From NCBI RefSeq assembly GCF_003011885.1, contig NZ_PXXO01000012.1, forward strand, positions 1 to 64,000: a stretch of 64,000 nucleotides of DNA, in the 5' to 3' direction. Each line of letters starts with the position of its first letter. Position 1 is the first letter of the stretch. The DNA comes from Cyanobium usitatum str. Tous (GTDB taxonomy: Bacteria; Cyanobacteriota; Cyanobacteriia; PCC-6307; Cyanobiaceae). Positions 38,585-47,318 of this stretch are shown here, one piece after another. The notes under the pieces were generated by a model. That model saw only the letters and a list, made by a program, of their open reading frames with translations, was not told the origin of the DNA and did no database searches. Position numbers and translations under genes: made by a program.

Positions 38585-38941
38585 ATGGCACCTATCGAGA
38601 CGACACCGCAGACAATCCGGGCCCGCGACCTGCAAGAGCGGCTGGAGCGGGGCGAGGCGATCCAGCTGGTGGACGTGCGCGAAGACACCGAACTGGAATT
38701 GGCCCGCCTGCCCCATGCCGTGGTGCATCTGCCCCTGGGCCGATCTAACGAGTGGATTGGCCAGCTCAACCAGCTGCTCGACCGCGACCGCCCTGTGGCC
38801 GTGCTGTGCCACGCCGGCGTGCGCAGCTGGCATCTGGGCTGCTGGCTGATGCAGGAACACGGCTTTGGTGCCGTCTGGAACGTGCAAGGGGGCATCGACG
38901 CCTGGAGTGTGGAGGTCGATCCGGCCGTACCCCGCTACTGA
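38585..38941 (+). CDS. Rhodanese-like sulfurtransferase
   Basis: A single rhodanese domain of 118 residues. QLVDVREDTELELARLPHAVVHLPLG is the CH2A motif and the active-site cysteine is in VLCHAGVRSWH (loop CHAGVRS). Such proteins transfer sulfane sulfur, but the partner is unknown. ATG 38585 gives the expected N-terminal extension. It is divergent from the DUF3352 gene (54 bases between starts) and 45 bases ahead of hrcA. Confidence 0.9.
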   Translation: MAPIETTPQTIRARDLQERLERGEAIQLVDVREDTELELARLPHAVVHLPLGRSNEWIGQLNQLLDRDRPVAVLCHAGVRSWHLGCWLMQEHGFGAVWNVQGGIDAWSVEVDPAVPRY

Positions 38942-38986
38942 CACCCGCAGGGCTGCGTACGATCGCCTTACTCCTGCGGCGCCCGC

Positions 38987-39976
38987 TTGCAGTCCGCCTC
39001 ACCCAGGCCCTTGCCCGCCCGGCAGCAGGAAGTACTGCAGCTCGCCGTGCGCCACTACGTCGACACGATGGAGCCGGTGGGCAGCCAGACCCTGGTGCGC
39101 CGTTTTGGCCTGCAGGCCAGCCCGGCGACGGTGCGCTCAGCCATGGGGGCGCTGGAGCAGCGTGGCCTGCTCACCCAGCCCCACCCCTCCGCTGGCCGAA
39201 TCCCCAGCCAGCAGGGCTATCGCACCTACGTAGATCAGCTGCTGCCCGCACCAGGCGCGGCCGCCCTGCAGCTGGAGCGCGAACTCACCGGACTCAGCCT
39301 GCAGTGGGCAGCCCTCGACGATCTGCTCCTGCATCTGAGCCGGCGCCTGGCAGATCTCACGGGCCTGCTCAGCCTGATCACCAGGCCCCAACGCCAGCAG
39401 TCCCAGCTGCAGGCCCTCCGACTTGTGGCCAGTGGTGAACGCCTGCTGGTGTTCCTGGTGGAGGGGGGCTCCACAGCCAGCAGCCTCAACTTGCGGCTGC
39501 CCTGCCTTGCAGTAGCGGAACTGGCGTCCCTGGAGCGCTGGGTCGCGGTCCAACTGGAGGGCGGCAGCATCGACTGGGCCGCCCTGCCCTCCCATCTAAC
39601 CAGCAGCGGCGCAGTGCTGCGCCAAGCGCTGGCTAGTCATGGGCAGTCGCGCCAGCTGGAGGGCGAGGGCGCTGTAGCCATGGGCCTCGCTGGCCTGCTT
39701 GCCCAGCCGGAATTCAGCCAGACCCTCAGCCTGCGCCCCTTAGTGGAGCTGGTGGAGGATGCGCCCCAACAGCTCCTACCCCAGCCGGGCATTTGGATCG
39801 GCGCCGAGCATCCCCACCGGGCCCTGCACCAGTGCGCCGTGGTGCAGGCCAACTACCGCAGCGGCGACGGCGGCGTGGGCCAGGTGGCCTTGGTGGGGCC
39901 GATGCGCATGGCCTATGCCACGGCCCGAGCCGCCGTGGGCTCGGTGGCCCAGGCGCTGGAAAGGCTTTTGCGCTAA
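38987..39976 (+). CDS. hrcA: Heat-inducible transcription repressor HrcA
   Basis: HrcA represses groESL and related chaperone genes at CIRCE elements. The 329-residue protein has an N-terminal winged helix (ARQQEVLQLAVRHYVDTMEPVGSQTLVRRFGLQASPATVRSAMGALEQRGLLTQPHPSAGRIPS) followed by the HrcA domain and ends VGPMRMAYATARAAVGSVAQALER, the family's C-terminal block. Start is TTG 38987. No complete CIRCE element is present near the gene in this window. Confidence 0.93.
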   Translation: MQSASPRPLPARQQEVLQLAVRHYVDTMEPVGSQTLVRRFGLQASPATVRSAMGALEQRGLLTQPHPSAGRIPSQQGYRTYVDQLLPAPGAAALQLERELTGLSLQWAALDDLLLHLSRRLADLTGLLSLITRPQRQQSQLQALRLVASGERLLVFLVEGGSTASSLNLRLPCLAVAELASLERWVAVQLEGGSIDWAALPSHLTSSGAVLRQALASHGQSRQLEGEGAVAMGLAGLLAQPEFSQTLSLRPLVELVEDAPQQLLPQPGIWIGAEHPHRALHQCAVVQANYRSGDGGVGQVALVGPMRMAYATARAAVGSVAQALERLLR

Positions 39977-40094
39977 ATCGGGCCCTTAGCGCTCAATTGC
40001 AATGCCAAATATTTCCTCAGCTAAAGCCGGTAAACTGATTTCAAACATCAGACCATCCAGTTAATGGACCTCCAATCAGCAGGAGTGATCGATC

Positions 40095-40517
40095 CTGAGA
40101 ATTCTCAATCTGGCTGCCCTTGCAGATGGCGGGGTATCTATTGAAGAAGAGAACCTCCTGGACTCTCTGAGCAAACAATACAAACTTCAGGCCAAAATTA
40201 TTAATTGGGAAGATCAATTATCCGATCCCTCCTGCATAGAGGAGCTGGCAGCTTTGATAAATCCGGAGCGACGGGAACTGGCCATGAAAACCGCCGTGAT
40301 GGTGGCTTCCGCATCAAGACATCAGCAGGAAGATGAATTCATCTGCGAGCAAGAGCGCTCGATCCTTTCACGACTTGCCAGCGGCCTCGAGCTGAGCCCC
40401 GATCAGCTGAAAACGATCGAGAGCGAGGCAGCCGAGGAGCTAAAAGAGCACCCCAACCTGTGGCAGGTGCTTTTTTCGCTTTTCGGCAATCGTTTCGACT
40501 TCCCAGTCCTGGGCTGA
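40095..40517 (+). CDS. TerB-like helical protein, non-canonical start
   Basis: About 140 residues. The frame reads LRILNLAALADGGVSIEEENLLDSL, then MKTAVMVASASRHQQEDEFICEQERSILSRLASGLELSPDQL, the two-repeat helical pattern of TerB-like (tellurite resistance-associated) proteins; function is unknown. The conserved N-terminal helix is upstream of the first TTG (40254), and no ATG, GTG or TTG is in frame back to a TGA at 40086. A good Shine-Dalgarno AGGAG (40081-40085) precedes ATC 40092 and CTG 40095; I chose CTG. An ATG at 40063 in a different frame could indicate a frameshift. It converges with trpB. Confidence 0.6.
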   Translation: MRILNLAALADGGVSIEEENLLDSLSKQYKLQAKIINWEDQLSDPSCIEELAALINPERRELAMKTAVMVASASRHQQEDEFICEQERSILSRLASGLELSPDQLKTIESEAAEELKEHPNLWQVLFSLFGNRFDFPVLG

Positions 40518-40535
40518 TGCCAGAGCGGGCTGGGA

Positions 40536-41807
<1,272 letters not shown>

Positions 41808-41970
41808 CGGTGGGAGTATCAGTTCTTGTAAGCCTAAGAAGCCAGCGGCCGGCAGCAGCGCTTCCAGCACACGAGCATCGTTGGACGACGCACGGCGATC
41901 CAGAACCACGGCCTGCAAGGGTCCAGAACGAATCAATAATGGTTGTATCGCCTTGAGATCGCTGGCTGCC

Positions 41971-42216
41971 TTGGCCAAAACCATCACACCCAAAAACCTG
42001 CCCGACGCGCTTCATGCCCGGCTCGCCGCGGCGGCCAAGCGGCACCGGCGCAGCCTCAACAATGAAGCGATCGTTTGCCTAGAAGCCGGACTAGGCCATG
42101 ACCACTTGGCCGAATAGCAGCAGCTAGGAGAGATTCGGACCCTGCGCGACAGCCTGGCTCAGCAGAGCTTTGATCCGGCTGAGATCGATGCCTTCAAGCG
42201 CGAAGGTCGGCCTTGA
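41971..42216 (+). pseudogene. VapB/FitA-like antitoxin interrupted by an in-frame amber codon
   Basis: From TTG 41971 the frame reads [25 protein letters not shown]..., an Arc/FitA-type ribbon-helix-helix domain, to TAG at 42115-42117 (48 residues). Beyond the TAG the same frame continues QQLGEIRTLRDSL...SFDPAEIDAFKREGRP to a TGA at 42214-42216, exactly the usual toxin-neutralising tail of such antitoxins. A single CAG-to-TAG change would explain the break. The TGA overlaps the toxin's TTG start by 3 bases. Either the antitoxin is truncated, or the amber is read through, or the tail is reinitiated; sequencing error is also possible. Confidence 0.75.
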
Positions 42217-42602
42217 TTGTTGTCGACACCAACGTCCTGGCCTATCTGCTGCTGCCAGGGCCCAAAACAAAGTTGGCAGAAGCTCTGTTGCTCGATCAAC
42301 CCCGCTGGGCAGCACCGCCGCTCTGGCGCAGTGAGTGGCGGAATGTGCTCACCACTTACCTACGGCGTGACCTGCTCCAGCTCTCTCAGGCCGTGGCACT
42401 GATGCAACTGGTAGAGGCGCTGCTGGCCGGTCAGGACGAACCCGTGGCGTCCGAACAGGTTTTGCAGCTGGCTCACAGCAGCCGCTGCAGTGCCTACGAC
42501 TGCGAGTTTGTGGCTGCTGCGCAGCAGCTGGGGGTGCCGCTGGTCACGGAAGACCGCGCTGTTCTTGTTGCATTCCCGGATGTGGCGAGACCCCTGGGTT
42601 AA
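42213..42602 (+). CDS. PIN-domain ribonuclease toxin, VapC-like (module 1)
   Basis: A 129-residue PIN toxin, expected to cleave RNA. The acidic catalytic set appears intact: D5 in IVVDTNVLA, E41 in WRSEWRN, D96 in SAYDCEFVA and D114 in VTEDRAV. Start TTG 42213 overlaps the end of the antitoxin frame, the usual coupling for these modules. The cognate antitoxin has a stop codon after residue 48. If the toxin is active, some way of neutralising it must remain; alternatively the toxin is poorly expressed. Downstream is a SUI1 family gene. Confidence 0.85.
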   Translation: MIVVDTNVLAYLLLPGPKTKLAEALLLDQPRWAAPPLWRSEWRNVLTTYLRRDLLQLSQAVALMQLVEALLAGQDEPVASEQVLQLAHSSRCSAYDCEFVAAAQQLGVPLVTEDRAVLVAFPDVARPLG

Positions 42603-42678
42603 GGGCCGAAGCGGGGGCATTGCAATCCGGGGGAAGGCTGCGCCGACCAGAATCCGAACCAGCGTTGCAGGATTGGGC

Positions 42679-43023
42679 ATGGCCAAGAAGGGCAGCTGGC
42701 AGGAATTCAGCAGCAACGCCGCAAGCACGGCCAGACCCACCGCCGCTGGGGCCGGCCCGGCGGGCGCACCCACCCCAAAGGCCCAGCAGCGGGTGCGAGT
42801 GCAGCGCACCAAGGCAGGCAAGGGCGGAAAACTGGTGACGGCGATCACGGGCCTTGAGGCGCCGGAAGCCGAGCTGAAAACGCTGCTCAAACAGCTCAAG
42901 GCCGTTGCCGGCACCGGCGGCACCGTCAAAGACGGCGTGATTGAGCTGCAGGGCGACCAAGTGGCTCCGGCGCTCGCTGCCCTTGAAAAGGAGGGCTACC
43001 GGCCCAAGCAGGCGGGGGGCTGA
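42679..43023 (+). CDS. SUI1/eIF1-family translation factor (YciH-like)
   Basis: A 114-residue protein: an Ala/Pro-rich N-terminal arm and a SUI1 fold (RVRVQRTKAGKGGKLVTAITGLEAPEAELKTLLKQLKAVAGTGGTVKDGVIELQGDQVAPALAALEKEGY). The KxGKGGK..T..TGL region and the GTGGTVKDG loop match YciH/eIF1 proteins, which influence start-codon fidelity. ATG 42679 (MAKKGSWQEFSS) matches cyanobacterial homologues. It sits between two toxin-antitoxin modules and converges with vapC2, with 19 bases between stops. Confidence 0.9.
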   Translation: MAKKGSWQEFSSNAASTARPTAAGAGPAGAPTPKAQQRVRVQRTKAGKGGKLVTAITGLEAPEAELKTLLKQLKAVAGTGGTVKDGVIELQGDQVAPALAALEKEGYRPKQAGG

Positions 43024-43042
43024 AAGGCAAGCGCCACGAACC

Positions 43043-43414
43043 TCAGAAGCTGGCCTTGCTGAAATCGTCGCCTATGTAGCCAAGGGGCAATCGGTCACGC
43101 TCAGCCAGGGCCGCCGCAAAACAATCCCCGAAGTTCAGCTGGGCCGGATGGCCCTGGCCCTTGCCAAAACGCAGGAAGATGCCGAGAGCGCGCTCTGCCA
43201 AATCCGCATCCACCGGCACAAGATCGGGGTCAATCAGATCCAGCAAGGTCTGCATCGGTTCGAGCACACCACGGCAGTGAGCAACCAGCAGCAGCTCCTG
43301 CAGGGTGCCAGCGGACATGCGTAGGACCTCTACCTGCTCGAGCGCCTGCTGGTGTCGCTCCCACCCCGGCTCTCGCTGCAGGATCGCCAGCAGCAGCGAA
43401 GTATCCAGAATCAC
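43043..43414 (-). CDS. PIN-domain ribonuclease toxin, VapC-like (module 2)
   Basis: A 123-residue PIN domain. D4 in MILDTSLLLAIL, E40 in LQELLLVA, D97 in LNFGDCFAAALA and the late Asp pair at 116-117 (YIGDD) form the acidic site. The LNFGDCFAAALA block is typical of the VapC subgroup with VapB partners of the PSK-transcription-factor family. Its start overlaps the upstream antitoxin by 4 bases (ATGA). Its sequence is quite different from the module 1 toxin, so the pair is not a recent duplication. Confidence 0.88.
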   Translation of the reverse strand: MILDTSLLLAILQREPGWERHQQALEQVEVLRMSAGTLQELLLVAHCRGVLEPMQTLLDLIDPDLVPVDADLAERALGIFLRFGKGQGHPAQLNFGDCFAAALAERDRLPLGYIGDDFSKASF

Positions 43415-43653
43415 GACGGCAAGCCCTGCTCGTCGTACAGCGAATCGGGATGGAAAGGTTTGGCCGTCTCAATGGCCTGATCCTGCAGGACTGGTAACTC
43501 GGCACTGAGGCGCCTGCGCCGGCTCAACCACCGCTGCCGCTGCAGCTCCAGCTCCAAAGCATCCCGCACAATCTCCGTGACGCCCCTGCCCGTGAGCTGG
43601 CGCAGCTGCTCGAGCAGGGCGTCCACCCGAGGACTCTTGATGCTGACAGCCAT
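43411..43653 (-). CDS. VapB-type antitoxin (module 2)
   Basis: An 80-residue protein beginning MAVSIKSPRVDALLEQLRQLTGRGVTEIVRDALELEL, the MNIKD/E-type N-terminal element of PSK/VapB antitoxins that binds DNA, followed by a basic linker and a C-terminal toxin-binding tail (KPFHPDSLYDEQGLPS). ATG 43653 is preferred to one four codons upstream. It is immediately followed by vapC2 and divergent from cysC; the roughly 100-base gap between them is AT-richer and probably contains the autoregulated promoter. Confidence 0.85.
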   Translation of the reverse strand: MAVSIKSPRVDALLEQLRQLTGRGVTEIVRDALELELQRQRWLSRRRRLSAELPVLQDQAIETAKPFHPDSLYDEQGLPS

Positions 43654-43755
43654 TGCGGAAAGCATTTATAGATTTCAATTCTAGAATCAAAATCAGGCCA
43701 TTGCCGCCAAACAACAAAGCACCTCTCAAGGGCCTGACGCGGGGCACAGGAGAGA

Positions 43756-44442
43756 ATGTCCCCATCCGCCCCAAGCCCTGCGCCGATGTCCGCCGCTCCC
43801 ACCAACCCGACCTACGGCGAAGTCACCACCCAGGGCGCCTCGACCAACATCGCCTGGCACCACACCTCGGTGGACCGGGCAGCCCGGGCCCTGCAGCGCG
43901 GCCACCGCAGCGCCATCCTTTGGTTCACCGGCCTCAGCGGCTCGGGCAAAAGCACGCTGGCAAACGCCGTGAACTCCGCCCTGTTTGAACAGGGCCTCAG
44001 CTGCTACGTGCTGGATGGCGACAACATCCGCCACGGCCTCTGCAAGGACCTGGGCTTCTCCGATGCCGCCCGCGAGGAAAACATCCGCCGCATTGGCGAA
44101 GTGAGCAAGCTTTTTCTAGATGCGGGGGTGGTGGTGCTCACGGCCTTCGTGTCGCCCTTCAAGGCCGACCGCGACAAGGCCCGCGCCCTGGTGGACCCCG
44201 GCGACTTCATCGAAATCCACTGCGCCGCCGACCTGGAGGTGTGCGAGGGGCGCGACACCAAGGGGCTCTACGCCAAGGCGCGGGCCGGCGAAATCAAGGA
44301 GTTCACGGGCATCTCCAGCCCCTATGAGGCCCCCGAGCAGCCCGAGCTAAGGGTGCCCACCGGCAGCCAAAACCTGGAGGAGTCGGTGGCCGTGGTGCTC
44401 AGCTATCTGGCAGCTCAGGGCGTGATCCCACAGGGGAGCTGA
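43756..44442 (+). CDS. cysC: Adenylylsulfate (APS) kinase
   Basis: Phosphorylates APS to PAPS in sulfate assimilation. The 228 residues have an N-terminal arm, P-loop GLSGSGKST, DGDNIRHGLCKDLGFSDAAREENIRRIGEV and the mobile-lid region KGLYAKARAGEIKEFTGISSPYEAP, all characteristic. ATG 43756 is preceded by AGGAG but with only 3 bases' spacing; ATG 43786 is the alternative. Its 3' end overlaps the convergent AI-2E-family gene by 44 bases. Confidence 0.94.
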   Translation: MSPSAPSPAPMSAAPTNPTYGEVTTQGASTNIAWHHTSVDRAARALQRGHRSAILWFTGLSGSGKSTLANAVNSALFEQGLSCYVLDGDNIRHGLCKDLGFSDAAREENIRRIGEVSKLFLDAGVVVLTAFVSPFKADRDKARALVDPGDFIEIHCAADLEVCEGRDTKGLYAKARAGEIKEFTGISSPYEAPEQPELRVPTGSQNLEESVAVVLSYLAAQGVIPQGS

Positions 44443-45511
44443 ACACCGGCGCCTCACCGGAGCGCAGCTGCTCTCCCCAAGCATCAAGAAAGGTTTTGGC
44501 GCAGCTTGCCACCGGCACCGCCAGCACCAGGCCGAGCAGATCCCCCAGGCCCAGCAGGCTGCCCAGGCGCGCACCCAACGGCAGGCTGATCAACAGCCAG
44601 GCCGGCTGCAGCCCCACAATTCGGCCCATCAGCCGGGGCTGGATCACCTGGTCCACCACCTGACCAACGCTGATGGCTGCGGCCAGCACTTCGAGGCCCG
44701 TGCGGGGATCATCCAGGGCAAGCAGCACACTCACCGCCACGATCGTGAGGGCACTGGCGTAGGGCACCAGGGTGGTGAAGCCAATCGCCACCGCAAACAG
44801 CACTCCATAGGGAATGCCCAGCAGGGTGAACACCACGATCTGGGCAACGCTGAGAATCAGGGCCAGCAAAACCTGGCCGGCGAAGTAGCCGCGGAAGGTG
44901 CGGTTCAAGGTCGTGACCACCAGGCTGCGCGCCCGTAGGGGAAGCCACTGGGCCAGGCCGGAACTGATGCCCTCCCCTCCCAGCAGTAGAAACACCGCCA
45001 GCACCAGCACGATCACGGTGTTGACCGTGAGGCCCACGGTGGTTCCCAACAGACTGAGCAACTGCTGGCTGAATTGGCGGGCCAGCTGGCTGGTGCGGGT
45101 GAGCAGCTCGCTGCTGAGGTCGCCAAAATCGGTGGGCAGACCCCGCGCCAACGCCCAGGCCTGCAGCTGCTGCAACAGGGTTTCCCCCTGGGACAACCAG
45201 CCCGGCAGGGCCGTGATCAGCTCGCCCAGCTGCTCGATCAGCCGGGGCACCAGCCAGACGGCGGCCAGGCCGATCAGGCCCACACTCACCCCCACCACCA
45301 GGGCGTAGGCAAGCCAGCGCGGCAGACCACGGCCCATCAGCCAGCGGCTGGGCAGATCCAGCAGGAAGGCAATCAGGGCCGCCGCCACAAACAGGGCCGG
45401 GAAGGGCGCCAGGGGCAGCAGCAGCTGGCGCAGCACCCAGAGGTTGAGCACCAGCAAGGGCAGGGCCAGGCCGGCCTTGAGCCAGGGGGGCAGAACGAGC
45501 CGTTCCAGCAT
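44399..45511 (-). CDS. AI-2E family (DUF20/PerM-like) membrane transporter
   Basis: A 370-residue protein with about seven to eight membrane helices: an N-terminal helical pair, a long hydrophilic periplasmic segment (about 90-140), and the conserved C-terminal LFAVAIGFTTLVPYASAL and GQVVDQVIQPRLMGRIVGLQPAWLLISLPLGARLGSLLGL that define the family. Members export autoinducer-2 or act as Na+/H+ antiporters; the substrate here is unknown. It lies next to purE (1-base stop/start overlap). Confidence 0.88.
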   Translation of the reverse strand: MLERLVLPPWLKAGLALPLLVLNLWVLRQLLLPLAPFPALFVAAALIAFLLDLPSRWLMGRGLPRWLAYALVVGVSVGLIGLAAVWLVPRLIEQLGELITALPGWLSQGETLLQQLQAWALARGLPTDFGDLSSELLTRTSQLARQFSQQLLSLLGTTVGLTVNTVIVLVLAVFLLLGGEGISSGLAQWLPLRARSLVVTTLNRTFRGYFAGQVLLALILSVAQIVVFTLLGIPYGVLFAVAIGFTTLVPYASALTIVAVSVLLALDDPRTGLEVLAAAISVGQVVDQVIQPRLMGRIVGLQPAWLLISLPLGARLGSLLGLGDLLGLVLAVPVASCAKTFLDAWGEQLRSGEAPVFSSPVGSRPELPDS

Positions 45512-46092
45512 CAGCCCATCTGCTCCAGGTAGGCCCGGCTGCCCAGCTGCTGCAGGCGGGCGTCCTTGGCCGTTACTTGGCCGTGCAACCCATCGCGGTA
45601 GTCCGAGATCTCCTGGGCGAGGCGGGGATCAGCGGTGGCCAGGATCTGCGCCGCCAGCAGGCCAGCGTTGAGGCCATTACCGATCGCCACCGTGGCCACC
45701 GGGATACCAGCGGGCATCTGCACAATCGAATGGAGCGAATCCACACCCGATAGGGCCCGGCTTTGCACCGGCACGCCGATCACCGGCAGGGTGGTGAGCG
45801 CGGCCACCATGCCGGGCAGGTGGGCGGCGCCGCCGGCGCCGGCCACGATCACCTTGAAGCCCCGCCCGCGGGCCATCTGGGCAAATTCCACCATCTCCAG
45901 AGGAGTGCGATGGGCCGAGAGCACCCGCACCTCTACCGCCACTCCAAACCGCTCCAGCACCTGCACCGCCGGCTGCATCGTGGGCAGGTCTGAGTCGCTG
46001 CCCATCACCACCGCGACCCTGGGAACACCGGGGCCCGCGGGCGAATCGGAAGGGGGGATGGCAACCACGCAGGCGCAGGCGGAGAATGGCAT
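45511..46092 (-). CDS. purE: N5-carboxyaminoimidazole ribonucleotide mutase
   Basis: Purine biosynthesis enzyme converting N5-CAIR to CAIR. The 193 residues contain [23 protein letters not shown] (catalytic His), [12 protein letters not shown] and [30 protein letters not shown]. The first 24 residues are a variable Cys/Pro extension; the only in-frame ATG is 46092. Its divergent neighbour nagA begins 27 bases away (46119), so both promoters would overlap. Confidence 0.95.
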   Translation of the reverse strand: MPFSACACVVAIPPSDSPAGPGVPRVAVVMGSDSDLPTMQPAVQVLERFGVAVEVRVLSAHRTPLEMVEFAQMARGRGFKVIVAGAGGAAHLPGMVAALTTLPVIGVPVQSRALSGVDSLHSIVQMPAGIPVATVAIGNGLNAGLLAAQILATADPRLAQEISDYRDGLHGQVTAKDARLQQLGSRAYLEQMG

Positions 46093-46118
46093 TGTCCCGT
46101 CTGGCGGCCCTTCTGCCC

Positions 46119-47276
46119 ATGCGCTGGCTCAGCAATGTGCGACTGCCCCAGGCCAAGCGCTGCAGCCATGGCGCCAACCAGCGCTGGCGCATCGGCCTTG
46201 ACGACGACGATCTGATCAGCCTGGTGGAGCCTTTGCCCGCCGATAGCCGGGCCGCCGGTGACGACTGGCACGGCGACTGGCTCAGCCCGGCCGGGGTGGA
46301 TCTGCAGATCAACGGCGGCCTGGGCCTGGCTTTTCCGGAGCTCACACCGGCCGATCTCCCCCAGCTGGAAGCGCTGCTGGAGCTGCTCTGGCGCGATGGG
46401 GTGGAAGCGATCTGCCCCACCCTGGTGACCTGCGCCGTCGCGCCCCTGCGCCAGTCGCTCGCCGTGCTTGCTGAAGCCCGGGAGCAACATCACGCCGGCC
46501 GGGCCCAGCTGCTGGGCGCCCATTTAGAGGGCCCTTTCCTGGAGCCCCGTCGACGCGGCGCCCACCCCCAGGAGCACCTCTGCCCCCCAAGCCTGGAAGC
46601 CCTCGCTGAACGTATTGGCGGGTTTGAAGCCGATATCGACCTGGTCACCCTGGCCCCGGAACTGCCTGGATCGGAAGCGGTGATCGCGGCCCTACGGGAG
46701 CAGGGGATTGTGGTCAGCCTGGGCCACAGCGCCGCCACGGAAACCGAAGCGAACGCGGCCTTTCAAGCAGGCGTGGGCATGCTCACCCACACCTTTAATG
46801 CCATGCCCGATCTGCATCGGCGGGAGCCAGGGGCGATTGCGGCTGCCGTGCTGCGAGGCGACGTGGCGATGGGGCTGATTGCCGATGGGGTGCATGTGGC
46901 CCCATCGATGGCGGTGCTGCTCCAAAAGCTCGCCCCCGAGCAGGTGGTGCTGGTAAGTGATGCCCTTGCTCCCTATGGCTTGAGCGATGGCGAACACCGC
47001 TGGGATGAACGCACCCTGCTGGTGACCAACGGCACCTGCCGGCTGGCGGACGGCACCCTGGCCGGAGTCACTCTGCCGCTGCTGGAGGGGGTGCGCCGCC
47101 TGGCGCAATGGGGCGTGCCACCCGAGCAGGCGATCGCCGCGGCCACGATCACGCCCAGAAGAGTGCTGGGAGATCAGCGCAGCACCGCCGAGCTGCTGCT
47201 GAACCTGCCGCTGAACGAGGGTCTGCGCTGGAGATCCGCAGGGGAAACCTTGCACTGGAATCGGATTGACGGCTGA
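46119..47276 (+). CDS. nagA: N-acetylglucosamine-6-phosphate deacetylase
   Basis: Amidohydrolase of 385 residues acting in aminosugar recycling. The metal and substrate motifs visible are [33 protein letters not shown] (metal Glu), [25 protein letters not shown] and VSDALAPYG with the catalytic Asp. ATG 46119 is chosen so that the first strand [10 protein letters not shown] aligns with the family; an ATG at 46086 would overlap purE. It is followed by the Coq4-like gene after 42 bases. Confidence 0.9.
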   Translation: MRWLSNVRLPQAKRCSHGANQRWRIGLDDDDLISLVEPLPADSRAAGDDWHGDWLSPAGVDLQINGGLGLAFPELTPADLPQLEALLELLWRDGVEAICPTLVTCAVAPLRQSLAVLAEAREQHHAGRAQLLGAHLEGPFLEPRRRGAHPQEHLCPPSLEALAERIGGFEADIDLVTLAPELPGSEAVIAALREQGIVVSLGHSAATETEANAAFQAGVGMLTHTFNAMPDLHRREPGAIAAAVLRGDVAMGLIADGVHVAPSMAVLLQKLAPEQVVLVSDALAPYGLSDGEHRWDERTLLVTNGTCRLADGTLAGVTLPLLEGVRRLAQWGVPPEQAIAAATITPRRVLGDQRSTAELLLNLPLNEGLRWRSAGETLHWNRIDG

Positions 47277-47318
47277 GGCCCAGCAGGGCAAACTGAGCGC
47301 CAGAAGGGTAGCTCGAGG

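Noticed and set aside
38531-38944. Upstream extension of the DUF3352 protein
   Set aside because: It is antisense to the rhodanese gene, and the signal-anchor begins right at ATG 38530.
39985-40010. CIRCE operator downstream of hrcA
   Set aside because: Only a single TTAGCGCTC half-site is present; the second arm GAGTGCTAA is missing after the 9-base spacer.
41808-41993. 62-residue N-terminal extension of TrpB
   Set aside because: The frame is open but the residues are unlike TrpB; GTG 41807 gives the normal length. The segment is probably promoter region for trpB and the antitoxin.
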